IMG/VR virus record: IMGVR_UViG_3300045733_000243
Location: 1 to 52,351 of that record
From: a virus
Strand: one strand, 5' to 3'
Length of the DNA stretch: 52,351 nucleotides
Shown here: positions 15,979 to 24,534 of the stretch, in pieces
How positions within the stretch are numbered: the stretch's first letter is position 1
Layout of the letters: each line of letters starts with the position of its first letter
Position numbers and translations under genes: made by a program
Notes under the pieces: model-generated
The model's input: only the letters and a program-made list of their open reading frames with translations
Told to the model about the DNA's origin: nothing
The model's database searches: none

Positions 15979-18900
15979 ATGAGCAGTCCTTATCATATAG
16001 CCTTGGAGATCGCTCTTCACGACGGCGCGTCATCTGGTATCGCGGGCATTGCCAGACAAATGCTCGGCCTACAGGGTTCCGTCGATAAAGTCACCAAAGG
16101 GTTCGACGCCATTAAAATCGGCATCCTTGGCGTTGCCTCAGTGATGGCTGGCGGCGCCATCCTGCATGGGATGGGCGGCATCGTGGACAAGGGCAACGAG
16201 CTAGTCCGCGTCCAGCAAGCCATGAAGCTGGCTGGCGTGGACGCCCTCCAGGTGCAGGAAGCCACGAACAAGGCGTGGGAGCAGACCGGCAAGTACCTGA
16301 ACGTCAGTTCAGTCGATGTGCTGAAAATGATCAACGACAGCAGAATGATCTATGGTGATCAAGTTGAAGCCACCCACAAGATTGAGCCATTTGTCCGAAG
16401 TGCAGCCATTCTGAAAGCTATCAACCCTGAGAAAGGTGGCGAGCACGCGGACGCCATACGCGGCGAAATGTTTGCAGCCATAAAGAGTGGTGAACTTGCT
16501 GGCAAACTGACGACCAAGGAGATGGGGGAACATGTTGATCATCTGACAGCTATGAAAGTAGCGTTTGGCGAACAGATCAGCATTTCACAGTATTTGACTG
16601 CGCAAAGGGCTGCTGGCGTCTCCATGCGCAATGTTGATGATAATTTTCGATATGGTGTTTTTCCCGCTTTGGTCCAGGAGAATGGAGTCAACGCTGGCAC
16701 TATGCTCATGTCTGCATACAATAAGGTTGTGGCTGGGGTTGGATGGCGCACTAAAGCCGCTGAAGAGGGTGTGAATTTTGGACTGATCGACCCCAAGCAA
16801 GTAGAGTATGCCAAAAGCGGCCATATCAAGGGACTGACCAGCGCTGACGCCATACGAGGCAATAAGCTTGCCGCCGTCAATCCGCTCACGTGGACTGACC
16901 AAGTTTTGGCTCCACTTATGGCCAATTACATAAAGAAAAGGAAGATTCATGATCCTCTGCATAAAAAAATTGCAGAGGGCCAAGAGATATCAAGGCTATT
17001 TCCGGATCGGAATGTGGCCAAAACATACACTGAGCTTCTCCAACAGTCAAAAAAATTGCACAAGGACGAGAGCTATTCAAACTTAGCCTACAAAAGCGTT
17101 GCATCTGGCGGAGATGAATACCTTCAGAAAAACCTCGATTATCAGCAGCAGGCATTTCATGCGCAATGGAAGGGCTTCTTGGTCGCCCTTGGCTCGCCAC
17201 TTGTCCCAGCGGCAGCGGCGTCTCTCGCCAGCATCAACAAGGCCATGGCGGGTGTTACCGCTTGGGCTTCTGTGCATCCTGACGCTATCCAGGCCATTGG
17301 TATCGGGCTTGCGTCGCTGGCGACAGGTCTCGTAAGCGCTGGAGCAATCATGGTCGGCGGTGTTGTGGTCTCAGCCCTCGCCATGGCCGGGCCTCTCGTT
17401 CTGGCAATCGGTGGCATAGCGTCGGCCGTCGTTGGTCTCGGGGCCGTGCTATGGAGCGCGCTACCGGGCGAAGGCTACACCGGGGATGGAACCAAGGGCG
17501 AAAAGTGGCTGGAGCGTCGCCGGTCGGCCATGCGCCACGGTGACGGCATCCTTGCGCAGATGTGGAACGGCCTCAGCGACAAGGTGGCTTCTGTCCCGGA
17601 CATCGCTTCGGGCGCCGTTGCGCGCATCGCTACCACCTTTCAGCATATCGGCGGTGGCCTTTCAGCGGCGGTTGATGGCGTCATCAACGCGGGCACAGTG
17701 GTCGCGGGAAGGATCTCCGCCGCATTCCCGCAGATCATGGCGTCCATCATTGGCGGCATTCAGGCGGTTCCTGACCTCGCTGGCGGGGCGCTCCAGCGCG
17801 CCACGTCTATGCTGCAAGCTATTCGGGAGGGCATCCCTGCGGCCATCGGTGGCCTTGCGGACGGTGGCGGGAACGCCATCAGCGCGGTTGTGGCCTCCGT
17901 CTCTCGGGTTGCAACGGGCGTCTGGCAGACTATCGAAACGCTTGGGGCGGAGATTGCCAAGGCCGTCCCGCAACTCGCCACCAACGTTGCCAAAGCGCTT
18001 CCTGCCCTGGCCAGCGAATTGGTTGCAACTGGCGCGGCGCTGGCGACAGCCATCGGGGCGGTGATCGGGCGTATCGACTTCGCGTCGATCTGGGATGCTG
18101 TCGCGGCCACAGCGAAGGCAGGTGCAGAGGCCGTAAAGGGCCAGATTGCGGGCGCATGGGACTTCGCGAAAACGCTTCCTGCGATGCTCGCGACGTCAAT
18201 AGCCGCTGTCGGCGATGGGATTGCGGTGGCGGTTCAGAACCTTCCTGCGGTGATCGCCGGGGCTTCTGGCATTGTCGGGCGCTTGATTTCGAGCGGCCTC
18301 GCCACCCTTTGGGATGCTGCAAAATCTGCGGCGGAGAGTGGCGCGGGCCTTGTGCGCGGGATTGCGATGGACGCATGGGGTTTCATAAAGACGCTCCCTG
18401 CCACCATCGCGACGTCGATAGGCTCAATCGGGGAAGGTTTGGCCGCCTCTATGCAGGGACTTCGCGGGCGTGCTGTCGCCGCGATCTCCGGGATGATGCA
18501 GTTCGCCCTTGAAGGCGCGAAAGGGGCGCTGGCGGGCGCTAAAGACTGGGCCGTGGGCATGTTTCCGGGGCTTGGGGGCATGTTCGAGAATATCCAGAAG
18601 CAGATAACGGCGGGGCTATCTCACGTCCAGGGCTTGGCCATGACTGGCTTGTCTTGGGTGCAAGACGGCATGCCCGGACTTGGCGAGGGCATCCTTGCGG
18701 CGTTCGATGGTGTCAGAGGCTTCCTGTCCAATGCCGTTGGCGGGCTTTATCAGTGGTTTACTGGGATGGCTCCGAACCTATCCGGCGCGTTTGCGTCATT
18801 CGGCGGCATTGCTTCGCAGGTTGCAGCGGCGCTGGGCGCGGTCAAGGATCGGCTGCTTGATGGTTTGGTCGCTCTTCCCGGCTTCATCGGGCGGGCGATA

Positions 18901-20265
18901 CCTCACGTTTTAAACACGCTACAGGGAGCTCTCACCGGGCTCATCCGGGCGGTGCCTGTCGTTATCCCAAGGCTGATCGGGGGCATCACTCAAGGCGTTG
19001 CGCTTATCAATCAGTACATCCCTGTCGTGGTTGACAAGATCGTGTCACTGCTTCCCAAGGTTGTTGGGTTCATTGCTACGGCTATGCCCAAGATTATGGC
19101 GGTGGTGATTGGCGCAATCCCCGGCATTGTTGCTGGCTTTGCCAAGATTGCCGGGCCGCTTGCTGTGGGGCTAGTCAAAATTGGCGCCGTCCTGGCGTGG
19201 GAGATTGCGAAGGCGGTCCCGCAAATCGTGTGGGGCGTCGGCAAGGAACTCGCCAAGCTTGGGATTGAACTGGCGAAGACTGGACCAGCGATTGTCGCCG
19301 CAGCCATATCATCGGCAGGGGCGCAGACTTGGGAGGCGGTGAAAGGCGCTTGGGCGTGGACGAAGGATATTGGCACTCAGGCAGGGAACGCCATCAAAAG
19401 CATTGGGGCTGAGTTTATCAGCGCCATCCAATCGCTTCCTGGTCAGGTAGCGGGGGCAATTTCTAGCGCAATCTCGGGAATTGGCGCGAAGATTTCGGCG
19501 GCGCTGGCCAGCCTCAACCCGTTCGGGGCGGCGGCTCCGGCTCCGGCTGCGCCTGCGGCTGGGGTCCAACAACAGTCCGCCCCGGTCGCCCCGGCAGTGC
19601 CGAACGTGACGAAAGCCAGCTTCGTTCCGCAGGTGGCTCCCGTTATGCCCAAGGTCACGAACGTATCGAATGTGACCAAGCAGGCGGTGACGCCAGCGGC
19701 GCCCTCCGTGCCGAAGATCACGAATGTCGTGCCGTTTGCACCACGTCCGCCCATTGTTGCGCCGCAGGTTCTGCCCGTGGCGTATCGCGATAAGCAGCCT
19801 GTGGCGCCCGTGAAGGTTCCGCAAGCGCCTGCCTCAATCGTCAACGTGGTCAACAAAACCCAGGCGTCTCCGGTCAAAGTTGCATCTCCACAGGTGAAGG
19901 TGGTCCCTGAAATCCCGCAGGTTGCTCCGAAGGTGACGAACGTCTCCTACATCACCCAGGGGAAGCAACCGGCGTCGGTCGTTGTCCCGGAAATGCCCCG
20001 GCAACAGCAACAGTCTGTGACGAACGTGCTCAACACCACGCCAAGGCAGCAGATTAGCCCGGTGGATGGCGTCACGACGCGCCAGCCAAGGCCACAGACT
20101 GTCACGGTCAACACGACTGTGGTGAGCATGCTGGACGGGCGGAAGGTGGCCCAGTCGGTCACGCAAAGGCAGGTGGATGCGATGCGGTATCAGTCCAGCG
20201 TTGGGCCGCAAGATAATAGAGGAACTTGGGCTAGTCCTTCGGCACAAACGGGAGTGGCGGTCTGA
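15979..20265 (+). CDS. Tail tape measure protein
   Basis: 1428 residues, the longest gene in the window and of typical tape measure character: helical N-terminus, several hydrophobic segments (for example about 430-505), long Ala/Gly-rich repeats, and a C-terminal region (about 1180-1420) with repeats built on PxVTNV (KVTNVSNVTK, KITNVVPFAP, KVTNVSYITQ). It sets tail length; at roughly 1.5 angstroms per residue the tail would be near 200 nm, an inference from known tape measures. Part of the gene (16.3-17.2 kb) is noticeably more AT-rich than the rest, suggesting a mosaic join. Its stop overlaps the next start. Confidence 0.92.
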   Translation: MSSPYHIALEIALHDGASSGIAGIARQMLGLQGSVDKVTKGFDAIKIGILGVASVMAGGAILHGMGGIVDKGNELVRVQQAMKLAGVDALQVQEATNKAWEQTGKYLNVSSVDVLKMINDSRMIYGDQVEATHKIEPFVRSAAILKAINPEKGGEHADAIRGEMFAAIKSGELAGKLTTKEMGEHVDHLTAMKVAFGEQISISQYLTAQRAAGVSMRNVDDNFRYGVFPALVQENGVNAGTMLMSAYNKVVAGVGWRTKAAEEGVNFGLIDPKQVEYAKSGHIKGLTSADAIRGNKLAAVNPLTWTDQVLAPLMANYIKKRKIHDPLHKKIAEGQEISRLFPDRNVAKTYTELLQQSKKLHKDESYSNLAYKSVASGGDEYLQKNLDYQQQAFHAQWKGFLVALGSPLVPAAAASLASINKAMAGVTAWASVHPDAIQAIGIGLASLATGLVSAGAIMVGGVVVSALAMAGPLVLAIGGIASAVVGLGAVLWSALPGEGYTGDGTKGEKWLERRRSAMRHGDGILAQMWNGLSDKVASVPDIASGAVARIATTFQHIGGGLSAAVDGVINAGTVVAGRISAAFPQIMASIIGGIQAVPDLAGGALQRATSMLQAIREGIPAAIGGLADGGGNAISAVVASVSRVATGVWQTIETLGAEIAKAVPQLATNVAKALPALASELVATGAALATAIGAVIGRIDFASIWDAVAATAKAGAEAVKGQIAGAWDFAKTLPAMLATSIAAVGDGIAVAVQNLPAVIAGASGIVGRLISSGLATLWDAAKSAAESGAGLVRGIAMDAWGFIKTLPATIATSIGSIGEGLAASMQGLRGRAVAAISGMMQFALEGAKGALAGAKDWAVGMFPGLGGMFENIQKQITAGLSHVQGLAMTGLSWVQDGMPGLGEGILAAFDGVRGFLSNAVGGLYQWFTGMAPNLSGAFASFGGIASQVAAALGAVKDRLLDGLVALPGFIGRAIPHVLNTLQGALTGLIRAVPVVIPRLIGGITQGVALINQYIPVVVDKIVSLLPKVVGFIATAMPKIMAVVIGAIPGIVAGFAKIAGPLAVGLVKIGAVLAWEIAKAVPQIVWGVGKELAKLGIELAKTGPAIVAAAISSAGAQTWEAVKGAWAWTKDIGTQAGNAIKSIGAEFISAIQSLPGQVAGAISSAISGIGAKISAALASLNPFGAAAPAPAAPAAGVQQQSAPVAPAVPNVTKASFVPQVAPVMPKVTNVSNVTKQAVTPAAPSVPKITNVVPFAPRPPIVAPQVLPVAYRDKQPVAPVKVPQAPASIVNVVNKTQASPVKVASPQVKVVPEIPQVAPKVTNVSYITQGKQPASVVVPEMPRQQQQSVTNVLNTTPRQQISPVDGVTTRQPRPQTVTVNTTVVSMLDGRKVAQSVTQRQVDAMRYQSSVGPQDNRGTWASPSAQTGVAV

Positions 20266-21014
20266 TGGCGGTTCTCACTCTCGGTGGAATAGTCTTCGAA
20301 GAGTGGGAACTCCCCGAAGAAGTTCCACTCGGCGGCAAGCAGGCCGGGAAGGCTCACAAGCTCCCCGGTGGCGTCCGCATCTTCGACGCGCAAGGGCCGG
20401 ACGATGATGATCCAAGTTGGAAGGGGCGTTTCCGTTCCAACTCCGCTCTTGGACGGGCGCAGCAAATAGACGCCATGCGGCGTGAAGGGTTGCCGCATGA
20501 TCTCGAAGTGCTTGGACTAAGTTACACAGTAGTTATATCTCAGTTCAAGTTCATCATTCGTAGAGCATACGAGGTGGACTATGAAATTACTCTGTTTATC
20601 CTTGAAGACAACTCCCAGGGCCTAGACTTCCTGGATATCTTCGGCGCTCTCGATGATCTTGTGGGCGGCGATCTATCCGTAGGGCTCGGCGCGCTCGCGG
20701 GGCTGAGCGATGTAATCGACGCCGCATCCTACGGGATCAACACCGCAATCAGCGTGACTCCTCTGGCTGGGGCCTCGCTTTCGGCCTTGGCTCCCGTGAA
20801 GACGGCGGCGCACACGCTGAACCGGGCGATTGACTCCGCGATCGATCTCACCGACGCGGCGATCATGGGCGACCCCTACGGCGCTGACCCTCTGGAAACC
20901 GGCGCGGCTGGTCTGGCCTCCACGCTGGCGGCCATGTCCCGGCAGTCATCCTTGCTGGACGGCTCGGCCTATGTCGGGCGGGCCATCGTCAACATAGACA
21001 ACGATCCAGGCTAA
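20265..21014 (+). CDS. Tail protein, gpU-like N-terminus with helical C-terminal extension
   Basis: 249 residues. The first 115 fit P2 gpU-type proteins: LPGGVRIFDAQGPDDDDPSW (the G..v...G.....i...G pattern), then AQQIDAMRREGLPHDLEV and a YEVDYEITLFIL ending. The C-terminal 130 residues are helical and Ala-rich, resembling extensions that pair with the tape measure. Overlaps the tape measure stop by 1 base and is followed after 3 bases by the gpX-like gene. Confidence 0.7.
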   Translation: MAVLTLGGIVFEEWELPEEVPLGGKQAGKAHKLPGGVRIFDAQGPDDDDPSWKGRFRSNSALGRAQQIDAMRREGLPHDLEVLGLSYTVVISQFKFIIRRAYEVDYEITLFILEDNSQGLDFLDIFGALDDLVGGDLSVGLGALAGLSDVIDAASYGINTAISVTPLAGASLSALAPVKTAAHTLNRAIDSAIDLTDAAIMGDPYGADPLETGAAGLASTLAAMSRQSSLLDGSAYVGRAIVNIDNDPG

Positions 21015-21017
21015 GAC

Positions 21018-21251
21018 ATGTCAGCAAACGTCCAAATTCCGGCGCCGCAGACGCTCCGAAAGGTCATCGTCTGCGGCGGCAACCTCTTTGACTTGGCTCT
21101 CGCCCACCTTGGCGACCCGCTTCAGTGGACACGCATCGCCGCGCTGAACGGGCTCGGGCCTGACCCGTGGTTGCCTGCTAACGTGATGCTCGAATTGGCC
21201 ATCCCGCCGACGAACACCAAGTTGCAGGCAAACGGAATATTGGGGGCATGA
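21018..21251 (+). CDS. gpX-like tail protein (LysM-type)
   Basis: 77 residues. GNLFDLALAHLGDPLQWTRI then AALNGLGPDPWL is the single LysM-like unit of the phage gpX tail family, which helps tail tip assembly. It is located between the gpU-like and gpD-like genes, the order seen in P2-like phages. Confidence 0.8.
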   Translation: MSANVQIPAPQTLRKVIVCGGNLFDLALAHLGDPLQWTRIAALNGLGPDPWLPANVMLELAIPPTNTKLQANGILGA

Positions 21252-21252
21252 G

Positions 21253-22392
21253 TTGGCTTTCGAAACATCGATGGTGCGCAAACCGCGCGCCTATCTTGTG
21301 TTGGAGGGCGTGCGGCTACTCTGTTCATCCGCATCGGTCACCAACTCATCGACCCGGAACAGCGACACCTTCAACGCGGAAATCTCGCTCGGCTATTCAG
21401 AGGGCGAAGGTTTCGACGCGGCATGGTGGTCCGAGCAAGACGACATGCCCGCCGATGTGATTTTCACGGTGGATGGCACGGGCGGCGAACGCGTGATGAT
21501 CACCGGGCAGGCCGACGAGATCGATATTGATTTCGTCAGCCGGACGGTGACTGTCACAGGCCGCGACAAGTCCGCGAAATTGAGTGAAAAACGCCGCAAT
21601 CAGAAATTCAACAACCAGAAGGCCAGCGACATCGTTTCGCAAATCGCCTCTGACAACGGCCTGACGCCAGTAATCGACACAACGGACGACGACGCGGGCA
21701 AGGAATACAACCAGGACACCGCGCACCTTGCTTTGAACGCCACGGACTTTGAGACGCTGTCCGCCCTGGCTGAGCGCGAAGGTTGCCGCTGGTATGTCCA
21801 GGGTGACGAGCTTCACTTCGAACCGAAGGATATCGACGGCGATGTGTACGAGATACACTATCGCCCCCCGTCTGAATTTGAATACATGTCCGCCAACTTC
21901 GTCAGCCTCAAAGCAAAACGCAATCTCCGCGCGTCAAAGACGGCCAAGGTCAAGGTGAAGTCCTGGCATCCGAAAGACGCCAAGACCTACGAGCACGAAG
22001 AAGAGGCGGCTGGCGGCGGTTCAGAAGCGCTCGAATACCAACACCAAATCCCGATGCTCGATCAGGCGCAGTGTGAGAAGGTCGCCAAGTCAAAGCTGAA
22101 GGACGTGATCCGCCACGAGATGTCGATAACCGTGAACATGCCCGGCGATCTCGACATTGACGTGACGCAGAAAATCTTGCTGACGGGAACCGAGACGGCT
22201 TTCGATCAGGAATACGCGATTGATCACATCGAGTTTTCCATTCATGACGACGGCGCTTTCGATATGACCATCAGCAACAAGGCTCCCAAGAAGGGGCGCG
22301 GCAAGAAGGGCGGCTCCGGCTCCAGCACGTCCAAGGCGGACGCGGAAAAAGCTTGGGCTGACGGCACCAAAGCCATTGAGGACGCGAAATGA
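21253..22392 (+). CDS. Baseplate hub protein (gpD / late control D-like)
   Basis: 379 residues, starting at TTG 21253 (the gene before ends two bases earlier). Recognisable gpD/gp27-like features: VTVTGRDKSAKLSEK (about 96-110), a domain with FETLSALAEREGCRWYVQGD (about 170-190) and the ITVNMPGDLDIDVTQK strand region (about 290). It forms the trimeric hub above the spike. The C-terminus is a Lys/Ser/Gly-rich tail. It overlaps the spike gene by 4 bases. Confidence 0.85.
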   Translation: MAFETSMVRKPRAYLVLEGVRLLCSSASVTNSSTRNSDTFNAEISLGYSEGEGFDAAWWSEQDDMPADVIFTVDGTGGERVMITGQADEIDIDFVSRTVTVTGRDKSAKLSEKRRNQKFNNQKASDIVSQIASDNGLTPVIDTTDDDAGKEYNQDTAHLALNATDFETLSALAEREGCRWYVQGDELHFEPKDIDGDVYEIHYRPPSEFEYMSANFVSLKAKRNLRASKTAKVKVKSWHPKDAKTYEHEEEAAGGGSEALEYQHQIPMLDQAQCEKVAKSKLKDVIRHEMSITVNMPGDLDIDVTQKILLTGTETAFDQEYAIDHIEFSIHDDGAFDMTISNKAPKKGRGKKGGSGSSTSKADAEKAWADGTKAIEDAK

Positions 22393-23000
22393 TTGCCACA
22401 GCAGAGTTGCTGGAAATGATCCGGCGAGAAGCCGCAGCGGCGGCCCAACGCCAGCACGGCGCTGTCATGTCCGTCACGAGCTACGATCCGGACCGCCACG
22501 CGGTGAAAGGCACGCTCCACCCGCACGACGTGGAAACCGGCTGGGTGCCTGTTGGGACACTCGGTGTGGGGGATGGCTTCGGCGTCGTGGTCGGCCCATG
22601 CATCGGCGATCAGCTATCCGTGGAGTTTCAGAACGGCGACCACAACACGCCCATCATCAAGCAGCGGTTGTTCAGCGACAAGGCCAAGCCTCCCAGGGTT
22701 GAGAGTGGCGAGGTGATGATCATCACCAAGTTCGGCCATAGGATTTTGCTGACCAAAGACGGCAAAATGGTGATTGAGGCTAAGAACGACACGCAGTTCA
22801 ATGTCACTGAGGGCAAGCTTGACATCACCATTAAAGGCGACACCACGATAAAGACTGACGGCAAGCTTGACATCGAAGCCAAGGGCGCAACAACGCTGAA
22901 GTCTGACAGTACTCTTGACATCAGTAGCGTTGGTGAGATGAATATTACTTCAACCGGCCCAATCAATATCATTGGTATGCCCACAACTATCGTCAGCTAA
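22389..23000 (+). CDS. Baseplate spike (gpV / gp45-like)
   Basis: 203 residues. The N-terminus is an OB-type domain (VKGTLHPHDVETGWVPVGTL, LSVEFQNGDHNTPIIKQRLF). From about 105 onwards there is a triple beta-helix of short repeats (KLDITIKGDTTIKTDG, KLDIEAKGATTLKSDS, TLDISSVGEMNITSTG). This is the membrane-piercing spike on which the hub sits. The apex metal-binding HxH motif seen in some relatives is not evident. Confidence 0.85.
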   Translation: MIATAELLEMIRREAAAAAQRQHGAVMSVTSYDPDRHAVKGTLHPHDVETGWVPVGTLGVGDGFGVVVGPCIGDQLSVEFQNGDHNTPIIKQRLFSDKAKPPRVESGEVMIITKFGHRILLTKDGKMVIEAKNDTQFNVTEGKLDITIKGDTTIKTDGKLDIEAKGATTLKSDSTLDISSVGEMNITSTGPINIIGMPTTIVS

Positions 23001-23023
23001 ATTCACCTCGCGAGGAAGCAACC

Positions 23024-23386
23024 GTGGACATAGACCATCTGTGGGGTGGAGACCTTGCTGTCTCCGCCACTGGCGACCTTGCGCTTGTTGACGGCTCAGA
23101 CCTCACACGGCAACGAATTCTCCGCCGTCTCATGACCGCGCGCCACGGCTACATCTGGCACCCGGAATACGGCGCGGGCGTCCCGCAAATGATCGGCTCA
23201 CCTCTCGATCCGGCCTCGGTTCGGGCTACGGTCCGCGCTCAAATCATGATGGAACGGGCGGTCGCACGCAATCCTCTGCCGCAGATTGAAATAAGCAAGA
23301 TCACATCCGGGCTGTATTGCCACATTACTTTCTGGAACGCTGACACGGGCGCGCAAGAAGTGCTCCAATTCGACTATTCACTATAG
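23024..23386 (+). CDS. Baseplate wedge protein (gpW / gp25-like)
   Basis: 120 residues from GTG 23024, with GAGGAAG about 9 bases upstream. GSDLTRQRILRRLMTARHGY then IWHPEYGAGVPQ is the strongest hallmark of the gp25/gpW family, which nucleates sheath polymerisation at the baseplate. Confidence 0.85.
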   Translation: MDIDHLWGGDLAVSATGDLALVDGSDLTRQRILRRLMTARHGYIWHPEYGAGVPQMIGSPLDPASVRATVRAQIMMERAVARNPLPQIEISKITSGLYCHITFWNADTGAQEVLQFDYSL

Positions 23387-23397
23387 GGCGCGCATCC

Positions 23398-24522
23398 ATG
23401 GCTTTACAGTTGAAGAACTTCAAGCGGCTGGTGCAAGACCAAGCCGCTGCTATACAGGCGCGTGCGTCCAATCTCCTCAACTTCACGAAGGGCTCGATCC
23501 TCCGGGCTGTCATTGAGAGCAACGCGGCCATCGTCCTTTGGCTGGAAAGCCTCGTGCTCTACGTGCTGTCCCTGACGCGGGCCTCAACATCGGTCGGGCC
23601 GGACCTCGATAGCTGGATGGCGGATTACAACTTCGAGCGGCTCGGGGCCGGGACCGCTGCGGGCTTCGTGACATTCTCACGCCTCACGCCAACTGCGGCG
23701 GGCTTCGTCCCAACCGGCGCGATCGTCATGACGCAGGACCGGGCGCAACGATATACGGTACTCGCGGACACGACTAAACCCACATATAGCGTCGCACTCG
23801 GCGGATACACCATCGCCCCCTCCATCGCAGACATCACAGTCCCTATCCAGGCGCAGACAGCCGGATCAGCGGCCAACGTGGTCACTGGCGCCATCACAAC
23901 GATATTCGGCGCAATGCCCGGCATCGATAGCGTGGCCAACGACGAAGCGATCACGGGCGGGGCGGACGCGGAGACTGACGAGCAATACCGGGAGCGGTTC
24001 CATCTCTACGTTGCGTCGTTTTCCAAAGCAACACCACCCGCTGTCGGTGAAGCCATCGACAAGATGCGGCTCGGCATCAGCTACACGATCACGGAGAACA
24101 AGACCCCGTCCGGCGTGGCGCGTGAGGGATACTTCTATGTCGTGGTAGACGACGGCTCAGGCGCGCCATCTGACGACATTTTAACCGCCGCGTCCAAGGC
24201 GGTTGAGCGCGTTCGACCTCTCGGGATTACATACGGCGTATTCAAGCCGGAAATTGTCAATGTCTACATTGATATGACGCTCGAAATCAAGGCGGGCTAT
24301 GACGCTAACGCGGTCAAGGCAAGTGTTGGCACGGCCATAGCGGCACACGTCAACGGCCTCACGCTCGGGAATAGTCTGTATTTCAACAAGCTTTCTCAGG
24401 TTGCATTTGATGCTTCAAACGGCGTCAAGAACGTTACTGACCTGTCTCTGAATAACGGCATGTCTGATATTTCAGTTACGCCTCGTCAAGTCATAAAAAC
24501 ATCGGCTGTTACAGTCAACTGA
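23398..24522 (+). CDS. Baseplate J-like protein
   Basis: 374 residues. The region GGADAETDEQYRERFHLYVA (about 184-203) is the conserved core of gpJ/gp47-like baseplate wedge proteins, followed by a domain with GYFYVVVDDGSGAPSDDIL. Directly follows the gp25-like gene as in other contractile systems. Confidence 0.9.
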   Translation: MALQLKNFKRLVQDQAAAIQARASNLLNFTKGSILRAVIESNAAIVLWLESLVLYVLSLTRASTSVGPDLDSWMADYNFERLGAGTAAGFVTFSRLTPTAAGFVPTGAIVMTQDRAQRYTVLADTTKPTYSVALGGYTIAPSIADITVPIQAQTAGSAANVVTGAITTIFGAMPGIDSVANDEAITGGADAETDEQYRERFHLYVASFSKATPPAVGEAIDKMRLGISYTITENKTPSGVAREGYFYVVVDDGSGAPSDDILTAASKAVERVRPLGITYGVFKPEIVNVYIDMTLEIKAGYDANAVKASVGTAIAAHVNGLTLGNSLYFNKLSQVAFDASNGVKNVTDLSLNNGMSDISVTPRQVIKTSAVTVN

Positions 24523-24534
24523 GGGTTTCCCGAC